Of a stretch of 64,000 bases of DNA, positions 1-7,751 are shown piece after piece. The notes below the pieces were generated by a model. That model was not told the DNA's origin. It ran no database searches and was given only the letters and a program-made list of their open reading frames with translations. Positions within the stretch are counted from its first letter, which is position 1; every line of letters starts with the position of its first letter. The stretch is from Neptunicoccus cionae. GTDB lineage: Bacteria > Pseudomonadota > Alphaproteobacteria > Rhodobacterales > Rhodobacteraceae. The stretch spans positions 310,001-374,000 of the forward strand of contig NZ_PKOJ01000003.1 in assembly GCF_002860325.1 (NCBI RefSeq). Direction: 5' to 3'. Both the position numbers and the translations under genes were made by a program.

Positions 1-64
1 TAGGATATTTTCATTTTTCGCCGGAGCGATACCGGTCGAACCAGCATGATGAGTGGAGTTTGTA

Positions 65-1780
65 ATGAGTGATGTAACGGGCGTAACTAAAGACGACAAA
101 ACTTATTGGGCTGCCGGAACCGGTGGCACAGGTACTGGCGGCACTGGCACAGGCGGCACAGGTACTGGCGGCACCGGCACAGGTGGAACGGGTACTGGCG
201 GAACCGGCACAGGTGGAACGGGTACTGGCGGCACCGGCACAGGTGGCACAGGTACTGGCGGCACCGGCACAGGTGGCACAGGTACTGGCGGCACCGGCAC
301 AGGTGGCACGAAAACGGCCGGCCCGGTAGACGGCACCAGCGGCGATGACATCATGCTGCCCGGTTATGTTGACGACCAATGCGACACAATCGACGGCGCA
401 GACGGCGACAATGACGTGATTTACGCCTATGCAGGCAACGATATCGTTGATGCGGGCAAAGGCGATGACACCGTTTACGGTGGCAATGGCAATGACACCA
501 TTGCCGGCGGCACCGGCAGCAACATGCTCTATGGTGGCAACGGCGACGATGTGTTTGTCGGCGGTTCCGGCAAAGATACCTTTGAAGGTGGCGCAGGTCA
601 GGATAACCTCGACTACTCCAGCAGCGGTTCTGCTGTAACTGTCGATCTTTCTACAGGTTCCCTCTCGGGTGGAGATGCGGATAACGACAGCATTACCAGC
701 GGCATCGACGGTGCCATCGGTTCTGATTTCGACGACACACTCATCGGCTTTGATCAAGAGGGCAACTCTTCCTCTGATACGTTCACGAACGAGTTCTTCG
801 GCGGCAAGGGCGACGACTACATCGAAGGCAAAGGCGGCGACGACCGTCTGTTTGGTGGCGAAGACGACGACGAAATCTTTGGCGGCGGCGGCGCAGACAT
901 CATTGAAGGTGGTGAAGGTGTCGACAATCTCTTCGGCGGTGCCGACAGGGATACGTTCAACTACAGCTCTGCAGAAGAAGCCATCGGTGATCATGTAGAC
1001 GGCGGCAGCGCAGGCGACGATTACGATACGCTCGACCTGTCCAATGTCGGTCACTACAAAATTATCAACGAGACTGTCGATGCGGATGGCAACTCCACAT
1101 CTGGCACGGTCCAGTTCATCGACCATCCGGGTGGTTCTGTCACCGGCGAGATGACCTTTACCGAGATCGAGAATATTCTCGACACGACTCCTCCGCCCTG
1201 TTTCACACCGGGCACGCTGATTGCAACCATGCAAGGCGAGAAGCCGGTAGAGATGCTCAAAGTCGGGGATCGGGTGATCACGCGGGACAACGGCGCTCAG
1301 GAAATCCGCTGGATCGGTGCCAAGCCGATGACAGGGATGGAACTGCAAGCCAACCCCCATCTGCAACCGGTTCTGATCCGCAAGGGCGCGCTTGGGAACG
1401 GTCTGCCGGAACGGGATATGCTGGTCAGCCAGAACCACCGCCTGCTGGTGAACAACGCCGAAGTCGGCCTGCTGTTCAACGAGCCGGAAGTGCTGGTTGC
1501 TGCCAAGCATATGGTGAATGACAACAAGGGCATCTCATTGGTCAGCGCATCGCAAGCCACATATGTGCACTTCATGTTCGACCACCACGAGGTTGTCCTG
1601 TCCGATGGCGCATGGACCGAAAGCTTCCAGCCCGGCGATCAGGCTATGGCCAGCGTAACAGCAGAACAGCGTGACGAGATCACGGAACTCTTCCCTGAAC
1701 TCGCATGCGCACAGGGACGCGAAGCCTATACCTCTTCGCGGCTGTCGCTGAAGGCCTTCGAAGCCAAGATGTTCAAATAA
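65..1780 (+). CDS. RTX calcium-binding repeat protein with C-terminal Hint domain
   Basis: A probably secreted 571-residue protein in three parts. Residues about 19-83 are a low-complexity Gly-Thr tract built from a 5-residue unit (GTGGT). Residues about 100-310 carry many acidic glycine-rich nonapeptides (GGNGNDTI, GGNGDDVF, GGSGKDTF) typical of RTX beta-rolls that bind Ca2+. A Hint domain begins at Cys379 (CFTPGTLIA) and contains SQNHRLLV, which fits the block B histidine, and a later FDHHEVVLSDG segment. This is the Hint_2 arrangement common in roseobacters; it may cleave or splice itself. There is no N-terminal signal peptide, as expected for type I secretion. The ATG at 65 is chosen because GGAG lies 7 bases upstream; an in-frame GTG at 53 is the alternative. 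A terminator follows. Substrate and role are unknown. Confidence 0.9.
   Translation: MSDVTGVTKDDKTYWAAGTGGTGTGGTGTGGTGTGGTGTGGTGTGGTGTGGTGTGGTGTGGTGTGGTGTGGTGTGGTGTGGTKTAGPVDGTSGDDIMLPGYVDDQCDTIDGADGDNDVIYAYAGNDIVDAGKGDDTVYGGNGNDTIAGGTGSNMLYGGNGDDVFVGGSGKDTFEGGAGQDNLDYSSSGSAVTVDLSTGSLSGGDADNDSITSGIDGAIGSDFDDTLIGFDQEGNSSSDTFTNEFFGGKGDDYIEGKGGDDRLFGGEDDDEIFGGGGADIIEGGEGVDNLFGGADRDTFNYSSAEEAIGDHVDGGSAGDDYDTLDLSNVGHYKIINETVDADGNSTSGTVQFIDHPGGSVTGEMTFTEIENILDTTPPPCFTPGTLIATMQGEKPVEMLKVGDRVITRDNGAQEIRWIGAKPMTGMELQANPHLQPVLIRKGALGNGLPERDMLVSQNHRLLVNNAEVGLLFNEPEVLVAAKHMVNDNKGISLVSASQATYVHFMFDHHEVVLSDGAWTESFQPGDQAMASVTAEQRDEITELFPELACAQGREAYTSSRLSLKAFEAKMFK
120..312 (+). repeat. 15-bp tandem repeat (30-bp higher-order) encoding GTGGT units
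   Basis: About 13 copies of a 15-base unit, alternating GGCACAGGTACTGGC-like and GGCACCGGCACAGGT-like versions so that the true period is 30 bases. The copies keep the reading frame and differ only at synonymous or near-synonymous positions. Such an array is prone to slippage and copy-number change between strains, each step adding or removing five residues. Confidence 0.95.
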
Positions 1781-1790
1781 TCCGAGATAG

Positions 1791-1822
1791 CCCGCCCAGT
1801 ATAAAAATGCAGGGCGGGTTTT
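1791..1822 (+). terminator. Intrinsic terminator of the RTX/Hint gene
   Basis: Perfect 7-bp stem CCCGCCC / GGGCGGG with a 14-base A-rich loop, followed by TTTT. It starts 11 bases after the stop codon. Confidence 0.8.
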
Positions 1823-1877
1823 AAGTGACAAGCCGTTCCGGCCTGCCGGAGCGGCATATTTGACTCACTTACGCGTA

Positions 1878-1904
1878 GGCCCGCCCGGTTGATCCGAGCG
1901 GGCC
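1878..1904 (-). terminator. GC-rich hairpin downstream of the crotonase gene
   Basis: Perfect 7-bp inverted repeat GGCCCGC / GCGGGCC with a 13-base loop, lying 30 bases past the crotonase stop on the minus strand. There is no T tract, so it may only protect the mRNA end. Confidence 0.4.
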
Positions 1905-1933
1905 GTCGTCGTCTTCAGACACCGGTTACACGA

Positions 1934-2692
1934 TCAGGAGTAGTTCGGCGTACGTTTTTGCATTATTGCAGCCACTGTTTCGGCAAATTCGGGCGATCTA
2001 AGCTGTTCTACAAAAACCTTGCCCTCTGCTGCCATCTGCGCCGCGACCTGTTCCCGTTGGTTCCGGATCAGGGCTTTGGAGCGTTTCAGCGCCACTGGCG
2101 CGCTTGCTGCGATATGTAGCGCAATCTTGCGGGTTTCCGCCATAAGATCGCTATCCGCGAACACACGGGAGACCAAACCGTAGTCGTGTGCTTCCTGCGC
2201 AGTCAGCTTGCGCCCGGCAAGAAGGATATCATTCGCCACAGCCATGCCAACCGAGGCCGACAACAGCATTGAAGACGCTGCCTCCGGCACCAGTCCCAGC
2301 TTGACGAAAGGCGTCTCGAATGTGGCCGACTCTGCGGCGTAAACCAGATCACAGTGCAACAGCATCGTCAGCCCGACGCCGATGGCCGGTCCGTTCACCG
2401 CAGCAATAACCGGCTTGGGACAGGTGGAAATCCCGTTCAGAAACCGTCCGACTGGCGGGATGTCATCGTCCCGGTCGGACATGGAGAAGTCCTTCAGATC
2501 GTTACCGGCAGTGAAATAATCCTCTGCGCCGGTCAGGACCAGTGCGCGCACTTCTTCCTGTGTCGTATATGTCTCCAGCGCATCGGCCATCTTGCCGTAC
2601 ATGGCCTGCGTGATCGCATTGCGCTTGTCCGGCCGCGCGATGGTCACAGTGGTCACACGATCCTCGGTGTGAACGGTGATATGGTCTGTCAT
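1934..2692 (-). CDS. Enoyl-CoA hydratase/isomerase (crotonase) family protein
   Basis: A 252-residue crotonase-fold protein that should act on a CoA thioester in fatty or organic acid degradation. The oxyanion-hole segments are visible as AGNDLKDF (residues about 62-69) and NGPAIGVGLTM (about 100-110). The later segment GLVPEAASS carries a single glutamate at the position used by delta3-delta2-enoyl-CoA isomerases of the ECI2 type, so isomerase is as likely as hydratase. Length is normal for the family. An AGGA ribosome site lies about 9 bases before the ATG. It is divergent from the HAD gene and monocistronic. The substrate cannot be told from the sequence. Confidence 0.9.
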   Translation of the reverse strand: MTDHITVHTEDRVTTVTIARPDKRNAITQAMYGKMADALETYTTQEEVRALVLTGAEDYFTAGNDLKDFSMSDRDDDIPPVGRFLNGISTCPKPVIAAVNGPAIGVGLTMLLHCDLVYAAESATFETPFVKLGLVPEAASSMLLSASVGMAVANDILLAGRKLTAQEAHDYGLVSRVFADSDLMAETRKIALHIAASAPVALKRSKALIRNQREQVAAQMAAEGKVFVEQLRSPEFAETVAAIMQKRTPNYS

Positions 2693-2748
2693 GGAACTAT
2701 CCTGTCTTTACGCGCCCCGAAGGGGGCGGGAATGGCAACCGGCATACG

Positions 2749-2767
2749 CAGCGGGACAGTCCCGCTG
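2749..2767. promoter_or_regulatory. 19-bp perfect dyad in the crotonase/HAD divergent region
   Basis: CAGCGGGAC and GTCCCGCTG flank a single A. It sits 57-75 bases upstream of the crotonase start, in the 268-base gap between divergent genes. The same gap holds a small CGCCCC-GAAG-GGGGCG hairpin at about 2713-2728, in the crotonase leader. The long dyad could be an operator; no regulator gene is adjacent. Confidence 0.4.
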
Positions 2768-2960
2768 GCATGGGCGCTGAAATCCTAATCCGGTTCATTT
2801 TCGCTCACAACCCGCCTGACTGCACGTCATCCGGCCCCGTTTTAAAGTTTTTTCCCGAATTACTGGCCATTTTCAGGCAAAGCACCAACATCTTAAGGGA
2901 TTTGACCTTGCCAAGACCGGCAATCTCGCAATGATCGCGCGAAACAGCGAAGGGCCTGCC

Positions 2961-3839
2961 ATGACACGTATCATCGAAAATCTGTCCGAAATTTCTGCCA
3001 GCTATGACGCGGTGTTCTGCGATCTCTGGGGCTGCCTTCACAACGGCCAGCGCCCTTTTGCAGAGGCCGTGCGCGCCCTCGAAACCTTCCGCAACGGCGG
3101 CGGTTTTGTCCTGCTGCTGACCAATTCGCCCCGCCCTAAACATTCGGTAGAGACCCAGCTGGACGGGATCGGCGTGGCCCGCGACCTCTATCACGAAGTG
3201 GCCACCAGCGGCGACAGCGCCCGCGCGGCTTTGGCCTCGGGGCATTACGGCACCAATGTTTTCCACATCGGTCCGGAACGGGACCTGCCGTTCTTCGCCC
3301 CCGATCCCGAAATTCCCGGCCTCGAAAATATCAACCGTGTGCCGCTCGATCAGGCAGAAGCGATTGTCTGCACCGGTCTTTATGACGACCAGACCGAAAC
3401 ACCGGACGATTACGCCGCGATCTTTCTTGAGGCAAAAAACAACGGTCTGGATCTGCTTTGCGCCAATCCTGACATTGTGGTAGATCACGGCGACAAGCGG
3501 ATCTACTGCGCCGGCGCGCTGGCAGCAGAATACACGGCACGGGGCGGCACCTCCCATTACTTTGGCAAACCCCACCCGCCGATCTATGATCTGGCCCGCC
3601 GCCGCCTTTCCGATGCCGCAGGGCGCGAGATCGAAAACCGCCGCATCCTTTGCATTGGTGACGGTATCCACACGGATATTCTGGGCGCCATCAACGAGGA
3701 TATGGACAGCCTGTTCATTTCCGGCGGTCTCGCAGCCGAGGAGACAGCCACAGCGCCCCAGCCAGATCCGGAGAAACTGGACGCCTTCCTGACCGCCCAC
3801 AGCCTCAGCCCGACGGCCACCATCGGCCACCTCCGGTAA
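2961..3839 (+). CDS. TIGR01459-type HAD-superfamily class IIA hydrolase
   Basis: A 292-residue haloacid dehalogenase-fold protein related to NagD-type phosphatases. HAD motif I is DLWGCLHNG near residue 22, where the usual DxD is DxW with a Gly-Cys continuation, as in the alphaproteobacterial TIGR01459 group. Motif II is LLLTNSPRP near residue 60. The C-terminal FGKPHPPIYDLA and CIGDGIHTDILGA segments give the conserved lysine and the Mg-binding aspartates. The start at 2961 gives the expected N-terminus (MTRIIENL); an in-frame ATG at 2931 would add ten residues without similarity. The substrate is unknown; small phosphorylated metabolites are typical. Confidence 0.85.
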   Translation: MTRIIENLSEISASYDAVFCDLWGCLHNGQRPFAEAVRALETFRNGGGFVLLLTNSPRPKHSVETQLDGIGVARDLYHEVATSGDSARAALASGHYGTNVFHIGPERDLPFFAPDPEIPGLENINRVPLDQAEAIVCTGLYDDQTETPDDYAAIFLEAKNNGLDLLCANPDIVVDHGDKRIYCAGALAAEYTARGGTSHYFGKPHPPIYDLARRRLSDAAGREIENRRILCIGDGIHTDILGAINEDMDSLFISGGLAAEETATAPQPDPEKLDAFLTAHSLSPTATIGHLR

Positions 3840-3889
3840 TTAAGTTACAAAATACGCGACAAAACCGCACAAAAGTTGCGCAAGCATCT

Positions 3890-3921
3890 TGCCTGAAACC
3901 GGATTTCAATCTAGTCAGGCA
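3890..3921. promoter_or_regulatory. Inverted repeat upstream of the MaoC gene
   Basis: TGCCTGA and TCAGGCA, perfect 7-bp arms 18 bases apart, lie 27-58 bases before the MaoC start. They could be a regulator site overlapping the promoter or a weak hairpin after the HAD gene; no T run follows. Confidence 0.35.
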
Positions 3922-3947
3922 GGATCACAGCGACAGGATGCTTACCC

Positions 3948-4403
3948 ATGCCAGACAGTTTGCCCATCGAACCCCAAGTCGGAACCATCTTTGTAGAAGA
4001 TATGGAAGTGGGCATGTCCCGCGCGATTTCCAAAACCATCGGCGACCGTGAAATCGCGATGTTTGCGGAACTCAGCACAGACCACAATCCGGTTCACCTG
4101 AACGACGCTTATGCAAAAGACACGATGTTCGGTGGCCGGATCGCCCACGGCATGCTCTCCGCCTCGCTGATTTCTGCTGTGATCGGAGAACAACTGCCCG
4201 GACACGGCACAATCTATATGAAGCAGGATCTGAAATTCACGGCCCCCGTGCGCCCGGATGCCAATGTGACCGCTACAGTCACTGTTGCTGCAATTGACGC
4301 TGCAAAACGGCGTGTAACCCTTGAATGTGTCTGCACAGTCGGCGATACGGTTGTTCTGAAAGGTGAAGCGCTGGTTCTCGCGCCGAGCCGCACCCAGACG
4401 TAA
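3948..4403 (+). CDS. MaoC-like (R)-specific enoyl-CoA hydratase
   Basis: A 151-residue single hot-dog protein expected to hydrate trans-2-enoyl-CoA to (R)-3-hydroxyacyl-CoA, linking beta-oxidation to polyhydroxyalkanoate or related pools. The hydratase-2 motif is clear: FAELSTDHNPVHLNDAYA followed by FGGRIAHGML, containing the catalytic Asp and His (residues about 47 and 52). Length matches PhaJ-type enzymes. The gene ends 25 bases before ribF, so co-transcription is likely though the functions are unrelated. MaoC-domain proteins also act on branched or mesaconyl-type CoA esters, so the exact substrate is open. Confidence 0.88.
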   Translation: MPDSLPIEPQVGTIFVEDMEVGMSRAISKTIGDREIAMFAELSTDHNPVHLNDAYAKDTMFGGRIAHGMLSASLISAVIGEQLPGHGTIYMKQDLKFTAPVRPDANVTATVTVAAIDAAKRRVTLECVCTVGDTVVLKGEALVLAPSRTQT

Positions 4404-4428
4404 CGGGCAAAGGCCCGTCCAAGGCCAT

Positions 4429-5373
4429 ATGCAAAGACATCAGACTTTCCGCGATCTGCCCGAAACCGCCAAAGGCGCCTCTGTTGCCATGGGCAACTTC
4501 GACGGGGTTCATCTTGGCCACCAGTCAGTGCTGGCACTCGCCCGTGCCGCGGCTGCCGAAATTGGCGCGCCTCTGGGGGTTGTGACGTTCGAACCCCACC
4601 CCCGCCGCCTGTTCCAGCCCGATGCACCGGCCTTTCGCCTGATGTCCGCACAAACCCGCGCCAACAGGTTTGAAAAACTGGGTCTCGACCACCTGTATGA
4701 GATTCCGTTCAACAAGGAACTGGCCGCCCTCCCCGCCGAAGTCTTCGTGACAGACGTGCTGGTAAAGGGCCTCGGGATCAAACATCTGGTGGTCGGCGCC
4801 GACTTCCGTTTTGGCAAGGGCCGCAGCGGCGATGTGGACCTGCTGGCCGAGATGGGCAAGACCCACGGCTTTGGCACCACAATCGCACCACTGGTGAATG
4901 ATGCACAGGGGGATTATTCCTCCACCGCGATCCGCGCCGCCCTCTCCGAAGGCCGCCCGCAGGATGCAACACGGATGCTGGGCCACTGGCACCGCATCGA
5001 AGGCGTTGTGGAGAAAGGCTTCCAGCGGGGCCGTGACCTCGGCTTCCCGACTGCCAACATCCCGCTCACAGACCTGCATTTACCCAAATACGGCGTCTAT
5101 GCGGTGCTGGTGGATGTGCTCGACGGGCCGCACAAGGGCCACTACCACGGGGCGGCCTCGCTCGGCGATAGACCCACATTTGCCGACAATGACATCCCCA
5201 ATCTCGAAGTCTACCTGTTCGACTTCAAAGGCGATCTTTATGGTGCGACCCTATCGACGGCACTAGTAGAATTCCTGCGCCCCGAACTGAAGTTCGACAG
5301 CCTCGAAGATCTGATCACCGCCATGGAAGCCGACTGCCTAAAAGCCCGCGAAATTCTGGCAGCCCACAGCTGA
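4429..5373 (+). CDS. ribF: Bifunctional riboflavin kinase / FAD synthetase
   Basis: A 314-residue RibF that phosphorylates riboflavin to FMN and adenylates FMN to FAD. The N-terminal nucleotidyltransferase half shows MGNFDGVHLGHQ (the HxGH ATP site), EPHPRRLF and the later GDYSSTAIR (the TxxR-type motif). The kinase half shows RGRDLGFPTANI, the PTAN Mg-ATP motif, and GAASLGDRPTF. An in-frame upstream ATG at 4363 lies inside the MaoC gene. The ATG at 4429 gives the normal N-terminus. A short intergenic repeat follows the stop codon. Confidence 0.96.
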   Translation: MQRHQTFRDLPETAKGASVAMGNFDGVHLGHQSVLALARAAAAEIGAPLGVVTFEPHPRRLFQPDAPAFRLMSAQTRANRFEKLGLDHLYEIPFNKELAALPAEVFVTDVLVKGLGIKHLVVGADFRFGKGRSGDVDLLAEMGKTHGFGTTIAPLVNDAQGDYSSTAIRAALSEGRPQDATRMLGHWHRIEGVVEKGFQRGRDLGFPTANIPLTDLHLPKYGVYAVLVDVLDGPHKGHYHGAASLGDRPTFADNDIPNLEVYLFDFKGDLYGATLSTALVEFLRPELKFDSLEDLITAMEADCLKAREILAAHS

Positions 5374-5378
5374 ACGGC

Positions 5379-5399
5379 TTCAATGTTCCCAAAATACTC
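5379..5399. repeat. Short intergenic repeat, copy 1 of 3
   Basis: TTCAATGTTCC, one C, then AAAATACTC. The same 21-base element, differing at one central base, recurs at 29185-29205 and 42636-42656. Each copy lies directly beyond the 3' end of a minus-strand gene, in the same orientation. Confidence 0.85.
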
Positions 5400-5405
5400 A
5401 AATCC

Positions 5406-6077
5406 CTACGCTTTCAACAAAGCAACCACATCCGCATAAGTCTCCAGAGCCTCCACCCCGTTTGGCCGCAGCGAATAGACACCGCGCTCCACGCGCTCGA
5501 ACCAGCCGTAGTGATCCGATTGCAGGATCGCCGCAGCCTTGACCACGCCCAATTCCTTACGCGCCACCGCCGGTTTGACCGTTCCCGCCACAGACAGATG
5601 CAGCGCCAGACGCAGGGCATCCTGCCGGTAAGCAGTAATGATCTTGCGCTTGCTTTGCCCACCGGTATTGGGGTCCCCCACACGGTTCTGGAATTCCTTC
5701 AGCAGCAGTTCCCGCCGCCGCCTCATCTTGCGCGGCGCATATGGCCCCGGGTCCACATGCACAAGAACCGTCCCGTTGCGAATGCTCATCAACCCCAGTC
5801 CCAGACGCCGGCACAGGCGCACCGCATCTTTCACCTGCCCCCGCCAGCGGGCTGTTTTCCCCGCAGGCACCGCCACATAAACCGCATCGGTGATTGCCTG
5901 CCGGTCCACCCCCTGCATCAACAGGGCAAGGGAAAGCTGTAACTTCAACTCTACCACGACGGGGTCTTCATCGCCGCGCACCGCCACCACATCGCAGTCC
6001 CGCACCTCGGCTTTCACCTCATAGCCCTGCCCTTCCAGAAAGGCTTTGACTGGTTCGTAGAGATCGGTTTCCCGCAT
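5406..6077 (-). CDS. DUF2161 family protein (PD-(D/E)XK-like)
   Basis: A 223-residue soluble protein. Residues about 10-45 show a restriction-nuclease-like core: EGQGYEVKAEV, CDVVAV, then PVVVELKLQ, giving an E...D...ExK arrangement that fits PD-(D/E)XK enzymes. A basic helix (APRKMRRRREL) follows in the middle, and the C-terminus (TVKPAVARKELGV to YSLRPNG) looks like a winged-helix DNA-binding part. The family is annotated as putative phosphodiesterase and is widespread in Rhodobacterales. The ATG at 6077 has GGAG 6 bases upstream. It converges with ribF. The nuclease assignment is inferred from the motif only. Confidence 0.75.
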   Translation of the reverse strand: MRETDLYEPVKAFLEGQGYEVKAEVRDCDVVAVRGDEDPVVVELKLQLSLALLMQGVDRQAITDAVYVAVPAGKTARWRGQVKDAVRLCRRLGLGLMSIRNGTVLVHVDPGPYAPRKMRRRRELLLKEFQNRVGDPNTGGQSKRKIITAYRQDALRLALHLSVAGTVKPAVARKELGVVKAAAILQSDHYGWFERVERGVYSLRPNGVEALETYADVVALLKA

Positions 6078-6139
6078 CAACTGCTCCGTTTTTTCTGTTT
6101 ACCCTAGACAATCCGGCACAACGGCTCAAGAACAGGGCT

Positions 6140-6610
6140 ATGAGCGAACACATCAAACGGGGCCAACTGGCCAAGAATTTCTGGCGCACCACCGATCTTG
6201 CCGACATGAGCAAGGCCGAATGGGAAGCGCTGTGCGACGGCTGTGGCAAATGCTGCCTGCTGAAACTGGAAGACGAAGACAGCGGCGATCTGGCCTATAC
6301 CAACATTGCCTGCCGCCTGTTCGACGACAAAACCTGTTCCTGTGGCAACTACCCCTTGCGCAAACAAATGGTCGCGGGCTGCGTTGTTCTGACCCCCGAA
6401 AACATCGAACGCAACGCCCACTGGATGCCAAGCACCTGCGCCTACCGCCTGCTCCACGAAGGCAAACGCCTGCCCCCGTGGCACCCGCTGCTGACAGGCG
6501 ATCCGGCCAGCACGGCGCAAAGCGGCAATTCGGTTGCAGGCCAAACAGTGCCCGAATATGACGTAGAGGAAGAGGATTACGAAGACTATATCGTGGAAGG
6601 GTTCCAATAA
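6140..6610 (+). CDS. YcgN family cysteine-cluster protein (UPF0260)
   Basis: A 156-residue cytoplasmic protein with the conserved cysteine set CDGCGKCC (residues about 34-41), a Cys in NIACRLF, then KTCSCGNYPLRKQ and AGCVVLTP. The pattern resembles Fe-S or zinc clusters of the CxxCxxCC oxidoreductase-like proteins. The C-terminal tail is very acidic (EEEDYEDY). The stop TAA shares one base with the ATG of the threonine aldolase gene, so the two are translationally coupled. The function is not established for the family. Confidence 0.85.
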   Translation: MSEHIKRGQLAKNFWRTTDLADMSKAEWEALCDGCGKCCLLKLEDEDSGDLAYTNIACRLFDDKTCSCGNYPLRKQMVAGCVVLTPENIERNAHWMPSTCAYRLLHEGKRLPPWHPLLTGDPASTAQSGNSVAGQTVPEYDVEEEDYEDYIVEGFQ

Positions 6611-7662
6611 TGTATTTCGCATCAGACAACGCCGCCCCCGCCGCCCCCGAGGTGATGGAGGCTCTGGCCAAGGCCAATGAAGGTTATGCCAGCTCCTACG
6701 GCAATGACGAAATCATGGACCGCGTCACCACCCGCATCCGCGACATCTTCGAAGCACCGGAAGCCGCAGTCTATCTGGTCTCAACCGGCACCACCGCCAA
6801 CGCCTTGTCCCTGTCGGTTCTGGCCCAGCCCTGGCAGACCGTATTCTGCCACCGCCATTCCCATATCGAAGAAGACGAATGCGGCGCACCGGAGTTTTTT
6901 ACCGGCGGCGCAAAACTGACCCTGCTTGACGGTGCAGATGCCAAAATTGACGCCGCCCAGTTCCGCAGCCGCGCCGAAAGCACTGGCGTGCTTGGCGTGC
7001 ACAACATCCAGCGCGGCGCGCTGTCGATCACCAATGTCACCGAAATGGGTACAGTTTACACGGTGGACGAAATCTCCCGCCTGTGCAGCACCGCTAAGGA
7101 ACTCGGCATCGGCACCCACCTCGACGGGGCCCGCTTTACCAACGCGCTGGTCGCGCTTGGCTGCACCCCTGCGGAAATGACATGGAAGGCCGGAATTGAT
7201 GTGGTCTCCTTTGGCGGCACGAAAAACGGACTGATGGGCGTGGAGGCAGTGATCATCTTTGATCCCGCCAAGGCCTGGGAATTCGAGCTGCGCCGCAAAC
7301 GGGGCGGCCACCTGTTTTCCAAACACCGTTACCTGTCCGCCCAGATGGAGGCTTATCTGACGGATGATCTCTGGCTGAAACTCGCCAGACAAGCCAACGC
7401 TGCCGCTGCACGGCTGGAGGCAGGCCTGACCCGTATCAACAGCTTTGAACTGCTCCACCCCCGTCAGGCCAACATGCTGTTCTGCGGCATGACCCGCGCC
7501 GCCCACGAGCGGGCCCAAGCAGGCGGTGCCATCTACCACCCCTGGCCGGGCAACCACCCCGCCACCGGCCCGTCCGATGAAATCCTGACCTGCCGCCTAG
7601 TTTGTAGCTGGTCCACCACCGATGCAGAAATCGACGAATTTATCTCGCTGGTGCAGGGCTAG
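6610..7662 (+). CDS. ltaE: Low-specificity L-threonine aldolase family protein
   Basis: A 350-residue fold-type I PLP enzyme expected to cleave L-threonine or L-allo-threonine to glycine and acetaldehyde. The N-terminus FASDNAAPAAPEVMEAL, the STGTTANALS phosphate-binding region, HLDGARFTNA with the PLP-pyridine Asp, and FGGTKNG with Schiff-base Lys205 are all in order. Spacing and length fit the aldolase branch of beta-eliminating lyases. It is coupled by one-base overlap to the YcgN gene and ends at a terminator. Substrate stereochemistry cannot be read from sequence. Confidence 0.92.
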   Translation: MYFASDNAAPAAPEVMEALAKANEGYASSYGNDEIMDRVTTRIRDIFEAPEAAVYLVSTGTTANALSLSVLAQPWQTVFCHRHSHIEEDECGAPEFFTGGAKLTLLDGADAKIDAAQFRSRAESTGVLGVHNIQRGALSITNVTEMGTVYTVDEISRLCSTAKELGIGTHLDGARFTNALVALGCTPAEMTWKAGIDVVSFGGTKNGLMGVEAVIIFDPAKAWEFELRRKRGGHLFSKHRYLSAQMEAYLTDDLWLKLARQANAAAARLEAGLTRINSFELLHPRQANMLFCGMTRAAHERAQAGGAIYHPWPGNHPATGPSDEILTCRLVCSWSTTDAEIDEFISLVQG

Positions 7663-7666
7663 ACCG

Positions 7667-7698
7667 GCCCGACCTGACGACTCTTTCGGGCTCTTTTT
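7667..7698 (+). terminator. Intrinsic terminator after the aldolase gene
   Basis: GCCCGA / TCGGGC stem with a 13-base loop, followed by the T-rich run TCTTTTT, starting just after the stop codon. Confidence 0.75.
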
Positions 7699-7701
7699 GG
7701 G

Positions 7702-7722
7702 AAAAATATCCGCGCCGCAGGC
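7702..7722. repeat. Second intergenic repeat family, copy 1 of 2
   Basis: AAAAATATCC, G, CGCCG, C, AGGC. The same element, differing at two positions, occurs at 32605-32625. Both copies abut a GC-rich hairpin. Confidence 0.75.
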
Positions 7723-7744
7723 GTCCCTCCCGTTTGGGAGGGAC
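7723..7744 (-). terminator. Hairpin terminating the alpha/beta hydrolase transcript
   Basis: Perfect 9-bp stem GTCCCTCCC / GGGAGGGAC with a GTTT loop, 8 bases past the hydrolase stop on the minus strand. The T5 run (7706-7702 on that strand) is about 17 bases further on, inside the intergenic repeat, so termination may be weak. Confidence 0.55.
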
Positions 7745-7751
7745 CGATCCG

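Noticed and set aside
120-312. CRISPR-like array
   Set aside because: The 15-bp units are contiguous with no spacers and stay in frame inside an RTX-type protein, so they are a coding tandem repeat.
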